Below are positions 45,096 to 57,100 of a stretch of 64,000 nucleotides of DNA, piece by piece (the stretch's first letter is position 1; each line of letters begins with the position of its first letter). Both the position numbers and the translations under genes were made by a program. The notes beneath the pieces are model-generated. The model was not told the origin of the DNA, ran no database searches, and worked only from the letters and a program-made list of their open reading frames with translations. Origin of the DNA: Camellia lanceoleosa (lineage: Eukaryota; Streptophyta; Magnoliopsida; Ericales; Theaceae); NCBI GenBank assembly GCA_025200525.1, contig CM045770.1, positions 88,808,084 through 88,872,083 of the forward strand, read 5' to 3'.

Positions 45096-46659
45096 TGTCA
45101 CGACCCAACTCGGGGTGCTTAGGACTGGATTCGCAACTAGCTAATTAATTCTAATTTTAACAAATTAAGTGGCACAAGTGAGGACAAGATAAAGTAGAAA
45201 GAAATTAAATAGGTGAATAAATAATCGAAATACTCAATAATTAAAATTAAAAAAAAAACATTCCTCGGGTCTTTTATTTATTTTATTGATGATCGGACAA
45301 TTATTGCAAAAATACAACATGCTCGCATTAAATCCTGTGCTAGTCCCACTACACAAGGTTACTACTTTTCCTTACATATCATCACCTGAAAGGAGACAAC
45401 AACTATAAGCACATAGCAAAGTGAGAAATATTACATTAAGAGTATAAGGCACAAAATTATCAAAGATAATTATTTAAGCTAAAATAATGTACCTTATTTA
45501 ATTGGAGTTAATCAATAATTGAAATAGCAGAAGTGAATTTCATAATACAAATAGAATAGCCATAACCACGGTATAGAAGGAAAATCAGAATAGAGGTCAC
45601 CGAAGTGAAAATCAAAACAGAGGTCAATGGATTCATGGCAAATAGAAAGCCACAAAGTGACCAATCAGAGACTAATAGTTATTTAAGTCTCTCAAGGCAT
45701 AGGACTCCTGTAGTGATTCTCACAAAAATAAATGTTTATATACTCATTGTCCAATAATTTCTAAAATTTAAACAATCATATGCATGGATTTTAATTGAAA
45801 CAAATCAAGTTCATAAAATAATTAACGTAATAAAAACAAGAATATAATTTATAAAACATGAATTGCATTAAATAATTTATGGTAACTCAAGATATATGTA
45901 AAATATTTTATGGTGACTCAAGATATAATATTACTCACCTTAATATGGATCCCTAATTTTACTCCTGTTTACCACACCCAGCCTCCCTTATTTTTCTTTT
46001 TGTCTGTTCCACTGAGCTCCTTCCATCACTACTTTCTACTTTTGTTTGCTTCATTAACTCTTTTATATACACGAGCCCAAGTGACGAATCACCGTCCCTG
46101 TGCTTACCTTATCTATGCTTGTCTACCAAGTGGTGATTCACCAACCCTACACGTGTTCATTCACTGTCACCATATATTGCATATGGTGCTCCTTTGGTCA
46201 TTCTAATCATATCATACATTAGCCGTGTTTGGTGCAGCTTAAAAGTTGCTTATTTCAAATTTTCAAATTAATTTAAGTTTATTTTAATGTGTTTGGTTTA
46301 TAGCTTATAGCTTTTGGAAGTCGAATCACTTATTCTTTGAGCGCAGAGATGCTTAATTTATAAGTCAAAAATCAGCTTATGTTCATAATTATAAACTATA
46401 AGCTGTTTAGGCATAAGCTATAAGCACTTTCCCACAGTTTTACCAAACAGGGCCATTGTGCTTATCTATAGGTGGCTTATTTGCAACAGTGAATTACATT
46501 TCGATAAGTCCAGCCATTACCACATTCCTCCCTAATTACATTTTTGTCCAAAAAATCCATTATATTACAATATTTTGATAAACATAATGACTCCATAATT
46601 AAATTACATTTTAACACATATAACTATTAAATTAAACATTAATTAATCATTTGGGGTGT

Positions 46660-46661
<2 letters not shown>
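45096..46661 (-). mobile_element. solo LTR of the 16-24 kb gypsy family
   Basis: In reverse orientation it starts TGACACCCCAAATG and ends GGTCGTGACA, matching the LTRs at 16345 and 23160. A central match is ATTTCTCACTTTGCTATGTG with its gypsy counterpart ATTTCTCACTCTGCTGTGTG. Flanks are AAGAG and CAGAG, a 5-bp target duplication with one difference. Net length without its MITE is about 1.33 kb. No internal region is present, as after LTR-LTR recombination. Confidence 0.85.
46222..46454. mobile_element. MITE inside the solo LTR
   Basis: The left end is GCCGTGTTTGGTGCAGCTTA and the reverse complement of the right end is GGCCCTGTTTGGTAAAACTG. About 233 bp are absent from both LTRs of the full-length gypsy element at this point. 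Confidence 0.65.
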
Positions 46662-46705
<44 letters not shown>

Positions 46706-47185
46706 AGAGATAAATAGACTTTAGGGCCATCACAAGTCTTGGTGGTCCGCAATGAACATGGTGTTCAAATTATTCAGAGGATTCTTCTTCATCGGAGCCC
46801 TCTTCAGTTTTTTATTTTGAAGATTGGGGCAATGCAATATATATATATATAGAGAAGATCAAAATTCTTCAAGATTTTTCAGATCTAGAGCTTGACAGAG
46901 TTGAAGAAGGGAAAGAGGCACCAGATCGGTCTTTGTTTAGTTATTAGGAACATCACCGGTGAGAGGAGAGAAGAGGAAAAAGCATGGTTATAGTAGCAGT
47001 GGACAGTGGAGATTTGATTCACTCAGATCCATAGGGATAATCGCAAATCTAGTGGCGATGAATACTGGTTTTGGTTTTGAGAAGGCGACGGCGACACCGC
47101 CAACTAGTGAGAGAATGAAGCGGTGGTTCTAGTGGCAATGGACAGAATGAAAGCGTCGTCAGGTCAATTTTAGAGAAAGAGAGAG

Positions 47186-47222
<37 letters not shown>

Positions 47223-47604
47223 GGTTTGATTTTTGATTCACGTGTATATCATATATATACTTGGGTAGTGTAGTCATTTTGCATAGGCTTGTCCTTATGG
47301 ACAAAGAAATTAGTGCCTGGATCTCTTGCTAATAAAAATTCAATTTTGGACTTTTGGCTCGATTTTCCTTTTTAAATTTGTTTTTCATTTTTTGTTGTTC
47401 ATTTTTTTATTTTTTCAGTTTTGGTAATTAAAGATAATTGAATTTCTTCATATTTTATATTTAAATTATACCTTTACATGAATATTTAATATCTAATAAT
47501 CTAAATAGAATTAAAAAGTAAAATATTAGTAAAAAAATTTATAAATTCGAACATGTACTTGATTTTTTATTATTATATTTTTTGTTATTGTTGTTATTAT
47601 TATT
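46662..47604. other. non-repetitive stretch with microsatellites, no gene assigned
   Basis: (GA)n lies at 46664-46698 and (GA)n(GT)n at about 47176-47220. Between them (about 46740-47170) base composition is less AT-rich than the surroundings, but no convincing ORF or splice pattern was found on either strand. Confidence 0.4.
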
Positions 47605-48813
47605 AGGGCAAATTACACTAACAGTCCCTGTAGTTTGAGACTTATGTCACTTTGATCCCTGACTTTTTAATTGTAACACGTTTGATCATTAATTTTGAAT
47701 CTTGTTCCAAATAAGGACAATCAAAGATGTTTTCTTTGTAAATGGTCCATTTGAAGGCCAAAATTGTCATACAACTTATTTTGTGTTGGTTAACTTGTAT
47801 GTTGTTTGAAATGCAATAGCTTTTTTTTTAATGAATAATGCTGACACTTTCTTGGTTATAAAGTTCTATTTGATTTAATTGTTAGAATCTATTTTCAGAA
47901 AATTTTTCTAAGAAACTAAAAATTAAATTAGTGAAAAAAATTAAAAGCACATCATTTTTATATAATTTTATCTTTTGGGAGGATAGAAATAATTTTTTTA
48001 AATAATTTTTTTATATTTATTTTGGTTAAATTAGTTTTTGTCTTTTTAAAAGTCAAATATGGTGACAACTTTGATATAATTATTAAATCAATCCATTAGG
48101 GTCCGTTTGGGAAGAGTTATTCCAGGCTTTTTTTTGGCTATTTTAGCCACAAAAGACAAAATAGGCTATTTTAGCCACAAAAAACAAAACATCACATCCA
48201 ACTCATAATTATTACACTCTTCTCTCACAAAAAAAGTCAGAAAAGCCAAAAAGTAAGAAAGCCCTTCCCAAACCAAGTTTTTTAGCCTAGGCTAAAATAG
48301 TCAAAAAAATTAAAAAACCAAAAAGTCAACCCACTTCCCAAACGGAGGCTAAATAAATAAAAAATCATAAATAAAAATATTTCATATATTAAGCATATCA
48401 ATTACACATTAAAAACCTAAAAACCAACCATTACATGATAATCATCCAAAAATATCTATTAACAAAAAAAAAACAACCATCCATTACATGATTATCAGCC
48501 AAACACATACTAAAAATTAATTTGGTAAAAAAATAGAAATATAAAAGATTTATCATTTTTTATATACTTTTATGTTTGGTGAGTAGAAATGGTTTTTAAA
48601 ATTTTAAAAATAATTTTTAACATTTATTTTTATCAAACTAGTTTATATTTTATTAAATTGATGACTTTGCCCTTGAGATAGAGCACTGTATCTTCAATTG
48701 TCCTTATTTAAAACGAGATTCAAAATTCAGTGTCAAATGTGTTACAATTAAAAGGCTAGGGACCAAAGTGGCACAAGCTCCAAACTACATGGACCGTTAA
48801 TATGATTCACCCT
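47605..48813. mobile_element. Mutator-like element with long TIRs
   Basis: About 58-bp ends are inverted copies: AGGGCAAATTACACTAACAG on the left, AGGGTGAATCATATTAACGG from the right end reverse complemented. Both continue through GTCCNTGTAGTTTG and CACTTTG. It lies in an ATT-repeat, consistent with a 9-bp duplication such as ATTATTATT, though the target's repetitiveness blurs it. There is no transposase. Confidence 0.7.
48099..48349. mobile_element. MITE nested in the Mutator-like element
   Basis: The left end is GGGTCCGTTTGGGAAG and the reverse complement of the right end is GCCTCCGTTTGGGAAG. Flanks are TTA (48096-48098) and TAA (48350-48352). Related worn copies appear at 10680, 60045 and 60428. 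Confidence 0.75.
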
Positions 48814-51170
48814 TATTATTATTATTATTTAATATTAATAAATTTTTTTCAAAAAGAATACACAACAAATTATTTTCCAAGTGTATTTAGATTAAATGAA
48901 TCTAAATCTAAAAGAAAAATTAAAAATAAAAAGTATTATTAAATTAAGCAAATCTAAGCAGAAAATAAAATTATTATTAAAAAAACAGTGTCAAAGATTT
49001 AAAAAAAAAAAACATGAAAATTCAAAAATTCAAAACAAAAGTTAAAAAAATAAATAAATACCAAACCAAACCAAACACTGTAAACTTTTCTTTTTCTTTT
49101 TTTTTTCTAAATCTTTCTTTTCTAATCTCTAATTCTATACAAATTATTCACAAATTCCTTTAAATTTTATGTGAATTTAATAATATAATTAAAAAATAGT
49201 GCCAACACACAAAAAATACAAAAATATAACACTAAATATCTACATTATGACCAACTATTTAATTATGAATAATTAACTTCTCATAATTACTTGTATTATA
49301 TTGTTGCAAAATGTTTCGCATATTACTTTTGTGATATCTTATATATATCATTGTTTACATATATAAATATATAAATGTAAATTTATATATATTATTGAAT
49401 TCATACATTATTAATCTGTAATGCTATATTATCATCGAATACTTTAATTTTCTAACCTGTATCACTTTAATAATATAGTTTTATTTGTTAGGAAAAAACT
49501 ACGTAATTGTGTATTGTTCTCATATTAACTTATGTTCAAAACATATATACATATACATCATACAAACAAATGTTCACAATGAACACTTTCAATAACAAAT
49601 CAAAACTTTGCAAAACACCTCAATCATGACAATAATTATACTTTTTTCTCTTCATAGAAAAAATCACATTGTTGAGGGAATATGAGTTTTGAAATTCAAT
49701 ATGATATAGCCTTAAACTCTTACTCATCAAAATATTTTTATTACAGTGAGTTATCATGGTGAGCAAGAAGGAAAACAAGAAAATGGTGAAACAAAAATTA
49801 CAAAAGATCCATTGCAACATACTCTTTAAATAAATTTAGACAAGCTAAAACATGAATTGTCATATTTGTTGTGAAGTTTAAGAAAAATAATGTAACTCAT
49901 ACACACATTTTAGTCAAATTATAAGGAAAAAAATCAAATGATACTCAAACATTATCGCAGCAACTCAATGATGCAGAAAACAAGTATATCAAATAGAAAG
50001 CTTTGATGCTAGTCCAAAAAAAAAAAAAAAAAAAAAAAAACTTTGACTAATTTTTGTCATATGCTGATTATTAATAAATGACATAATAAATTATGTAACT
50101 TGATAATTTCATGAAAGTGATCATGTAAACACTTATAAGTACAAATCTATAAATATAGTGAAATCAATTATGAAATTTCTATATCAATCAAAACATTAAG
50201 GTACAATATCATTCAATTTTCTTAAAAAAATCAATTTAACATTTTCTACATAAATGAAAATATACCAATAACTAATGTTATATTTTTTATCATGCAAGAT
50301 ATTCGAGACACATAAAATGAGACTCAATAATTCTTGATGTATAAAAATATATTATATATTAATATTAATGCATTCATATACCAATAATATGCAATAGTGG
50401 GTTTAATAAATTTGTATTATGAGGTGAACTATTAACCAAATTTGTGTAATTGTGTAATTAATTTCATACCTTCAATTATATTACATGTACAAATTATATA
50501 AAATTGAAGTGAGAAGTTGATAGAAAAATATTTGTAGAACACTACATATTTAAAAGATTTGTTTATTATTTATTATTTAAGATAAGATTGTAATCTCAAC
50601 CATTTAGTTATAAATTAATGTTTTTGTTTATAAAATCTATCTTTGTCATTTAAAATTTGAACCGAATATGTATTCATTTCTTGTTTTTTGTATTTTAAAT
50701 ACAGATTAATTTATCCATACAAGTCTCTATAACTTGAATACATATCACATATCAATTTGAGTGACACGTATAATTACAGTACTAACAGTTAATAAAAAAT
50801 TACGTACTACGTACAACGCACATGCCCAACCACTAGTTAACAAAAAAAAAAAATCTCATTTTATGCGCTTCAAGTTTTACCTAAATTTTAGATTGGCCAT
50901 TTAAATTTTGCCTTTTGAGTTTCACTTAAGAACTTTTTTAACAAAATCAAAATTAAGAACTAAAATATTTTTAATGCTAAATATAATTTTTTTTTTTAAA
51001 TAGTTGAAATAAGAAAATGAAAACTATATGAATAAAATATTTCAATTGAGATAATAAAAAATAAAAAATAAATAGCAACAAATGATATTACTTTGAAATA
51101 CTTTCTGATATACTTTCTAATAACAAATGATATTACTTTGAAATACTCTCTCTAAAACAAACACATTATG
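48814..51170. other. very AT-rich intergenic DNA
   Basis: No gene or bounded element is recognised. A long poly(A) tract ends at 50040; the preceding TGCTAGTCC plus poly(A) is flanked by CTTTGA on both sides, possibly a tail-only retroposition scar. Confidence 0.5.
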
Positions 51171-53460
51171 ATCGGGAATGGATCTAGAATTATTACTATG
51201 CGGGTATAAAAATGTCAAGTCCTCAAAATAATACATATAAACCAATCATACAAGACATCCATAGCCATAACAGAATAACACATAATTCCATTTATCAGAG
51301 TATTTAGTACAAAAAATATTACATGTTGACTACAAAAGTAAATGCCCTACGAGCTTACAACTTTCTAAGCCAACACTTAGTTACAAAAAGAGAGTTCTAA
51401 CTCTAAACACATTAAGCCCTTGACTTGAATTTACATGTAACACCAGAAATAACAAAAATAACCAAAAGTGTCTTCAACTCCCAAAACTTTCCAAACTAAG
51501 ACCTTAGAGGCGACATATCACCTGTATCTAAAAATGATGTTCCATATAGGGTGAGCCAACGCGCAGTAGAGATATGCTAAACATAATATGAATGATAACT
51601 AAAACATTAGCATTTGATAGATGTTTAACTCATTTAAACAAACGTACATCTCTTTCATAACCAATCCATATTCACAGATATATTTCAATCCCTTTCCGTT
51701 TCATTAACCAAACCAATTCATAGTTATGGTCCTCTGTTCATCCAGGCAGTTTATAATGAGACTACAACTCATATTAACAATACTTCGATCATAATCAATT
51801 TAAAATGTGACTACAATTCATATCATTAATACTTCAACACTTCAATTCATAATGAGACTACAACTCATAACATTAATACTTCAACACTTCAATCACCTAC
51901 GTTATACAAACGTAATTAAGATTTCAGGACTTTCACCCTGGACACTCCAGCCAACTTAGTTATCAACGGAGTCTATCTTCTATCTCCTCCGAAACAGGTT
52001 TGAGAGTACATCCCCTATCTCCTCCCAAACAAGATACATATGCAATGTATTTAAACACTTATCATATACAATGATTAAGCAAAGCACATATTCAATGTGT
52101 TATTCCCTCCGTCATATTCAATGACATACTCAATTGATTAGTTTTAATTCACCTAATCATCATGCAGTGTCTACAACAATTAAGACTATCCTCCACTGAT
52201 AGCCCAAAACAATTATTTCTAAACAGGTAATAAATTCATCAAACAGATAAATTATCAACATTTTCATAAGTAAGTGATTAACTAATCCAACTACACCATT
52301 CAATCTCATAACTTTGCAATTTCATGATTTTCTACTCAATTTCATATTCCCATAATAAATTTCATTTATTACACAAATGACCCGATTAAACCCAACTAAG
52401 GCATTTTTTCCCTTTTCTCAACATTGACCCAAAGGTCCAATATCATCAATAAACATCAATAACCTCATTTTAAGACCCATATACACATGTATAGTTCAAA
52501 AGGAACAAAACCACTCTTTATACATTTCAAGTTTTGAAACCTTAACACCCAAAATTTCCTAACTTCAACATTAAATCAAAATGACTACATGTTTATGTCA
52601 AAGGCCATAAATATGAGTAGTTATCCCTACCTTAAGTGAAGAGACTCAAAGGAGATGAAGGTGAAAACCCAAGATGCTCAAAACACTAACTTTTTCGAAT
52701 CAAAACGAAGATCACACCAAGCTCCACACTTTATACAAAGGAACTAGGGTAGAAGATCACTAGAATTAGATGTATTTATAGAGAGAAGATGTATTATAGA
52801 GAGAGAAGCTCTCAAATGAGGGTTTTGAAAAGCTAGAGAGAGAGAGAGAGAATCGAAAAAGTGATTCAAAATAGCTTCTCACGGACTGATATACATCACA
52901 ATTCGCTCGAGTGTGGAACGCCCCACTTGAGCATCAGCCACAGACTTTCGCTTGAGCGTGAAAAGCGCCGCTCGAGCGTGGAATGCACACTTCCAGAAGT
53001 TTTGCAAACGAAGGTCCCCGCCGGCGTAAAGTGGACGCCGAGCGGCGTCGATGTCTGCGCAGAAAGAAGTATCAAGGTTGAAGAATCCCGCTTGAGCGTC
53101 GAATGCCGCCGGCGGAGGAGCAAATCAAAGGGCAGCCGGCGTGACAAGCCCTGCTCAAGCGTGAAGGCCAAAATCTGAGTGGAAGCTATTTGTTTCTAAA
53201 CACAACCAACTTGTTTCAAACCTGCCCAACATATCCCAAAACTCAAATACAAAGAATTAAAGGATGGAAACGCGATACGGACAACAACAATCATCCACGG
53301 AACCGAGTCTGGAATATAATAAACAATGGAGGGAAAATCGGGATCGCTATAGAAAATATGTTTAGGAATACAAATCTTTATAATTTTAAATTATTCTAAA
53401 TTTTCTAATATAATATATAATATTTTTCAAAATTTTGGAAATGCAGTCGCCTCCCACCCC
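51170..53460 (-). mobile_element. decayed LTR-like block, probably Ty3/gypsy
   Basis: CTCGAGCG-type motifs cluster at 52905-53165. Repeated blocks of AATGAGACTACAACTCATA and ACTTCAACACTTCAAT occur at 51757-51890. The order (motif cluster, then repeats) on the minus strand mirrors the + strand LTR at 38-40.4 kb. No termini, primer site or ORF is identified. The open frames over the motif cluster on both strands are incidental. Confidence 0.35.
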
Positions 53461-54179
53461 TAGATCCAACATTGATTATGATAGTTTATATATATATATA
53501 GAAAAATGAATAATTATTACTGGCTTAGCAAAATTGATCTTCCATATAATTTGATAGCAAAAATTGATGGAGGTAAACATTATAATGTGATTGAAAGTTA
53601 ATGAGTAGTACTGTTACAATTTAAAAAATTTAGGAAGTAAAATAAAATTTAAGTAAAACTGGGAGGATAAAAAATGTCATCAAATTAAGGGCAAAGTAGT
53701 CAATGCATACATGACAACCAAGTGACAAATTTCGGTTTTAAAAGTATGAGGCAAGACTAATGCAGTTGAAAAATGAGAGATAAATTTAAATTTAAAAAAT
53801 TAGAGAGTAAAATGTGTAATTAGCAGTTTAAAATTGTATCCAGCTCAAATTGTTTTTCATGTGCCAAATACTTCGGCATAAATTTTTTAAAATAAAAATA
53901 AAATCTATTTCAACTTTTTAATAATTAATTCTTTTTAACTTATTTAGATTATTTTTAATTCATATGAAGCTATAAATTAAAGAAGCACCTAACATTTTAT
54001 CATAAATTTTTAATATAAATATACATATATAAACACTTCATAAAGTGCACCAAATAGAACACTACAAAATTTTATTTGTACATTGCCCACTCTTATTCAA
54101 ATTTCATGTTTGTCTCTCATTAAATAAAAATAAGAAAAAATAAAAATTTAGAGAAATGTTAAATAATGTATAGTAAGAT
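53461..54179. other. AT-rich intergenic DNA
   Basis: Nothing is supported. Confidence 0.5.
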
Positions 54180-57100
54180 ATCTACAAAAAATTTGCTTTT
54201 TTGTGACAGCAAAATGCCATCGCAAATACCCAAAATGACGTCTCAAAAGTTTTTTTTGCAACGACAACTGGCTTTTAGCGACGACAAGTGGGGGGTCGCA
54301 ACAAAAGGGGTTGCTAAAGGGTTTTAGCAACGGTATAACGCCGTCACCTAAAAAGCCTTTTTGCGACAGCAAAAATGCCTTTTTGCGACCACAAAATGCT
54401 ATCGGCATTAATGCGTGGAAATCTGAATTTTTTGAGACGACACTGTGTTGCCGTCGCTAAAAGGGTTATTTGTGACGACAAAAATACCGTCACTAAATGG
54501 TTATTTGAGACCACAAACATGTCGTCTCTAAAAATATTATTTGCGACAGTAAAGAATACCGTCGCTAAAGGTCTTTTGTTTCAACTAATGCCAATATCTT
54601 TTGCGACAGCTATACTACCGTCGCAAAAAACCTGGTTCCAATTTTTTTTTGAGACAATATGGTGCCGTCTCAAAAAAAAAAAAAATGCAATAGAATTATT
54701 AAAAATATGAAAATTACCTGTATTAAATGAAAAATAACTAAAAAAGAAACCAGTAATTACATAATAATATAAAAATTTCAGTATATAAATAAAAATTCAT
54801 CCATAATTAAAATATTCTTCCATTCATAACAACACATCAGCAAAATTATCCCACCACATAATATTACATAATACATACATAATGTTGTTCACAAATCTAA
54901 ATAACGTGAATCAAAAATAAAAGTTTTCGTCATGATTCATCCATGGGTTACAAAAACAAAAGTTAGTCGCAATTTTCACACGCCTGCATTCCACAAAAAG
55001 CAAACTGCTACTCAGGAAATATTTGAAAATAAAAAATAAAAAAAATTAATGACAATATAATTATGTATTAATATTTTAATTACAAAAAAACATAAAAAAA
55101 AATTAACTACTACATAATTACAAAGATAGTTAAGTAAATAATTTTGACTAGACAGAAATTCGGCCCTAACTCCCAAACTAGGAACCCGATTCAAGCCCCG
55201 TCTTCTCTCACAAGTCTCTCATGCTTAGACAGTCGTGCGTGCCAAGTTTCGTGCTAAACTGATACTGTTTGGTAATTTTGGAGCGTCAACATCTCGAATT
55301 CAAATTTCTTAAGGAACTAGTTTGCCTAGACCGAAATACAACTCTAACTCCCAAACCAAGAATCCGATTGGAGTCCCATCTTCTTCCACAAGTCTCTCGT
55401 ACCTAGGCAGTCGTATGTGCCAAGTTTCGTGCTAAACTGATGTCGTTTGGTGATTTTGGGACGTCAACACCTCGAATTCAAGTTTCTTAAGGAACTAGTT
55501 TGCCTAGAGTGATATCCGACTCTAACTCCCAAACTGGGAACCCGATTCGAGCCCTGTCTTCTCCTACAAGTCTCTCGTGGCTAAGCGGTTGTGTGTGCCA
55601 AGTTTCGTGTCAATCCGACCTCGCTTGGTAATTTTGGGACGACAACAACTTGAATTCAAGTTTCTTAAGAAACTAGTTTGCCTAGAGTGATATTTGACTC
55701 TAACTCCTAAACCGGGAACCTGATTTGAGTCCTGTCTTCTCTCATAAGTCTCTTGTGCGTAGATGGTCGTGTGTACCAACTTTCGTGCTAAACTGACACC
55801 GTTTGGTGATTTTGGGGCGTCAACACCTTGAATTCAAGTTTCTTAATGAACTAGTTTACTTAGACCGAAATATGGCTTTGACTCCCAAACCAGGAACCTT
55901 ATTTGAGCCCCGTCTTCTCCCACAAGTCTCTCGTGCCTAGGCGGTCATGTGTGCCAAGTTTCGTGTTAAACCGACGTCGTTTGGTCATTTTAGGGCATCA
56001 ACACCTCGAATTCAAGTTTCTTAAGGAACTAATTTGCCTAGATCGAAATCCGGCTCTAACTCCCAAACCGGGAACCCGATTCGAGCTCTATCTTCTCCCA
56101 TAAGTCTCTCGTGCCTAGGCGGTCGTGTGTGCCAAGTTTTGTGCTAAATTGGTGCCGTTTGGTAATTTCAGGGCGTCAAGACCTAAAATTCAAGTTTCTT
56201 AAAAAACTAGTTTGCCTACAGTGATATCCGACTCTAACTCCCAAACCGGTAACCCGATTCGAACCCCATCTTCTCCCACAAGTCTCTCGTGCCTAGGCGG
56301 TCGTGTGTGCCATGTTTCGTGCCAATCCGACCCCGTTTGGTGATTTTGGGGCGTCAACACCTTGAATTCAAGTTTCTTAAGGAACTAGTTTGCCTAGAGT
56401 GATATCCGACTCTAACTCCCAAACCAGGAACCCAATTCGAGCCTCGTCTTCTCCCACAAGTCTCTTGGGCCTGGGCGGTCGTGTGTGCCAAGTTTTGTGC
56501 TAAACCGACGCTGTTTGGTAATTTTGGGGCGTCAACACCTTGAATTCAAGTTTCTTAAGGAACTAGTTTGCCTAGACCGAAATACGACTCTAACTTCCAA
56601 ATTGGAAACCCGATTGGAGTCCCGTCTTCTTCCACAAGTCTCGTGCCTAGGCGGTCAAGTGTGCCAAATTTCGTGCTAAACTGATACTGGTTTGGTGATT
56701 TTGGCACGTCGACACCACGAATTCAAGTTTCTTAAAGAATTAGTTTGGCTAGAGTGATATCTGACTCTAGCTCCCAAATCGGGAACCCGATTCAAGCGCT
56801 ATGTTCTCCCGCAAGTCGCTCGTGCCTAGGCGGCCGTGTGTACCAAGTTTCGTGCCAATCCGACCCCGTTTGGTTATTTTGGAGCATCAACACCTCGAAT
56901 TCAAGTTTCTTAAGGAACTAGTTTACCTAAACCGAAATACGGCTCTAACTCCCAAATCGGGAACCCGATTGGAGTCTCATCTTCTTCCACAAGTCTCTCG
57001 TGCCTAGGCGGTGGTGTGTGTGCCAAGTTTCGTGCTAAGCGACGCCCGTTTGGTGATTTTGGGTCATTAACACCTTAAATTCAAGTTTCTTAAGGAACTA

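Noticed and set aside
52861..53178. Overlapping 105- and 91-codon frames on opposite strands
   Set aside because: Both arise from GC-rich CTCGAGCG motif clusters in a decayed LTR block; no protein similarity is evident.
55903..57007. Three similar ~65-codon plus-strand frames, suggestive of a repeat protein
   Set aside because: They are the same 178-bp unit read once each. The unit length is not divisible by three and the frame breaks at every junction.
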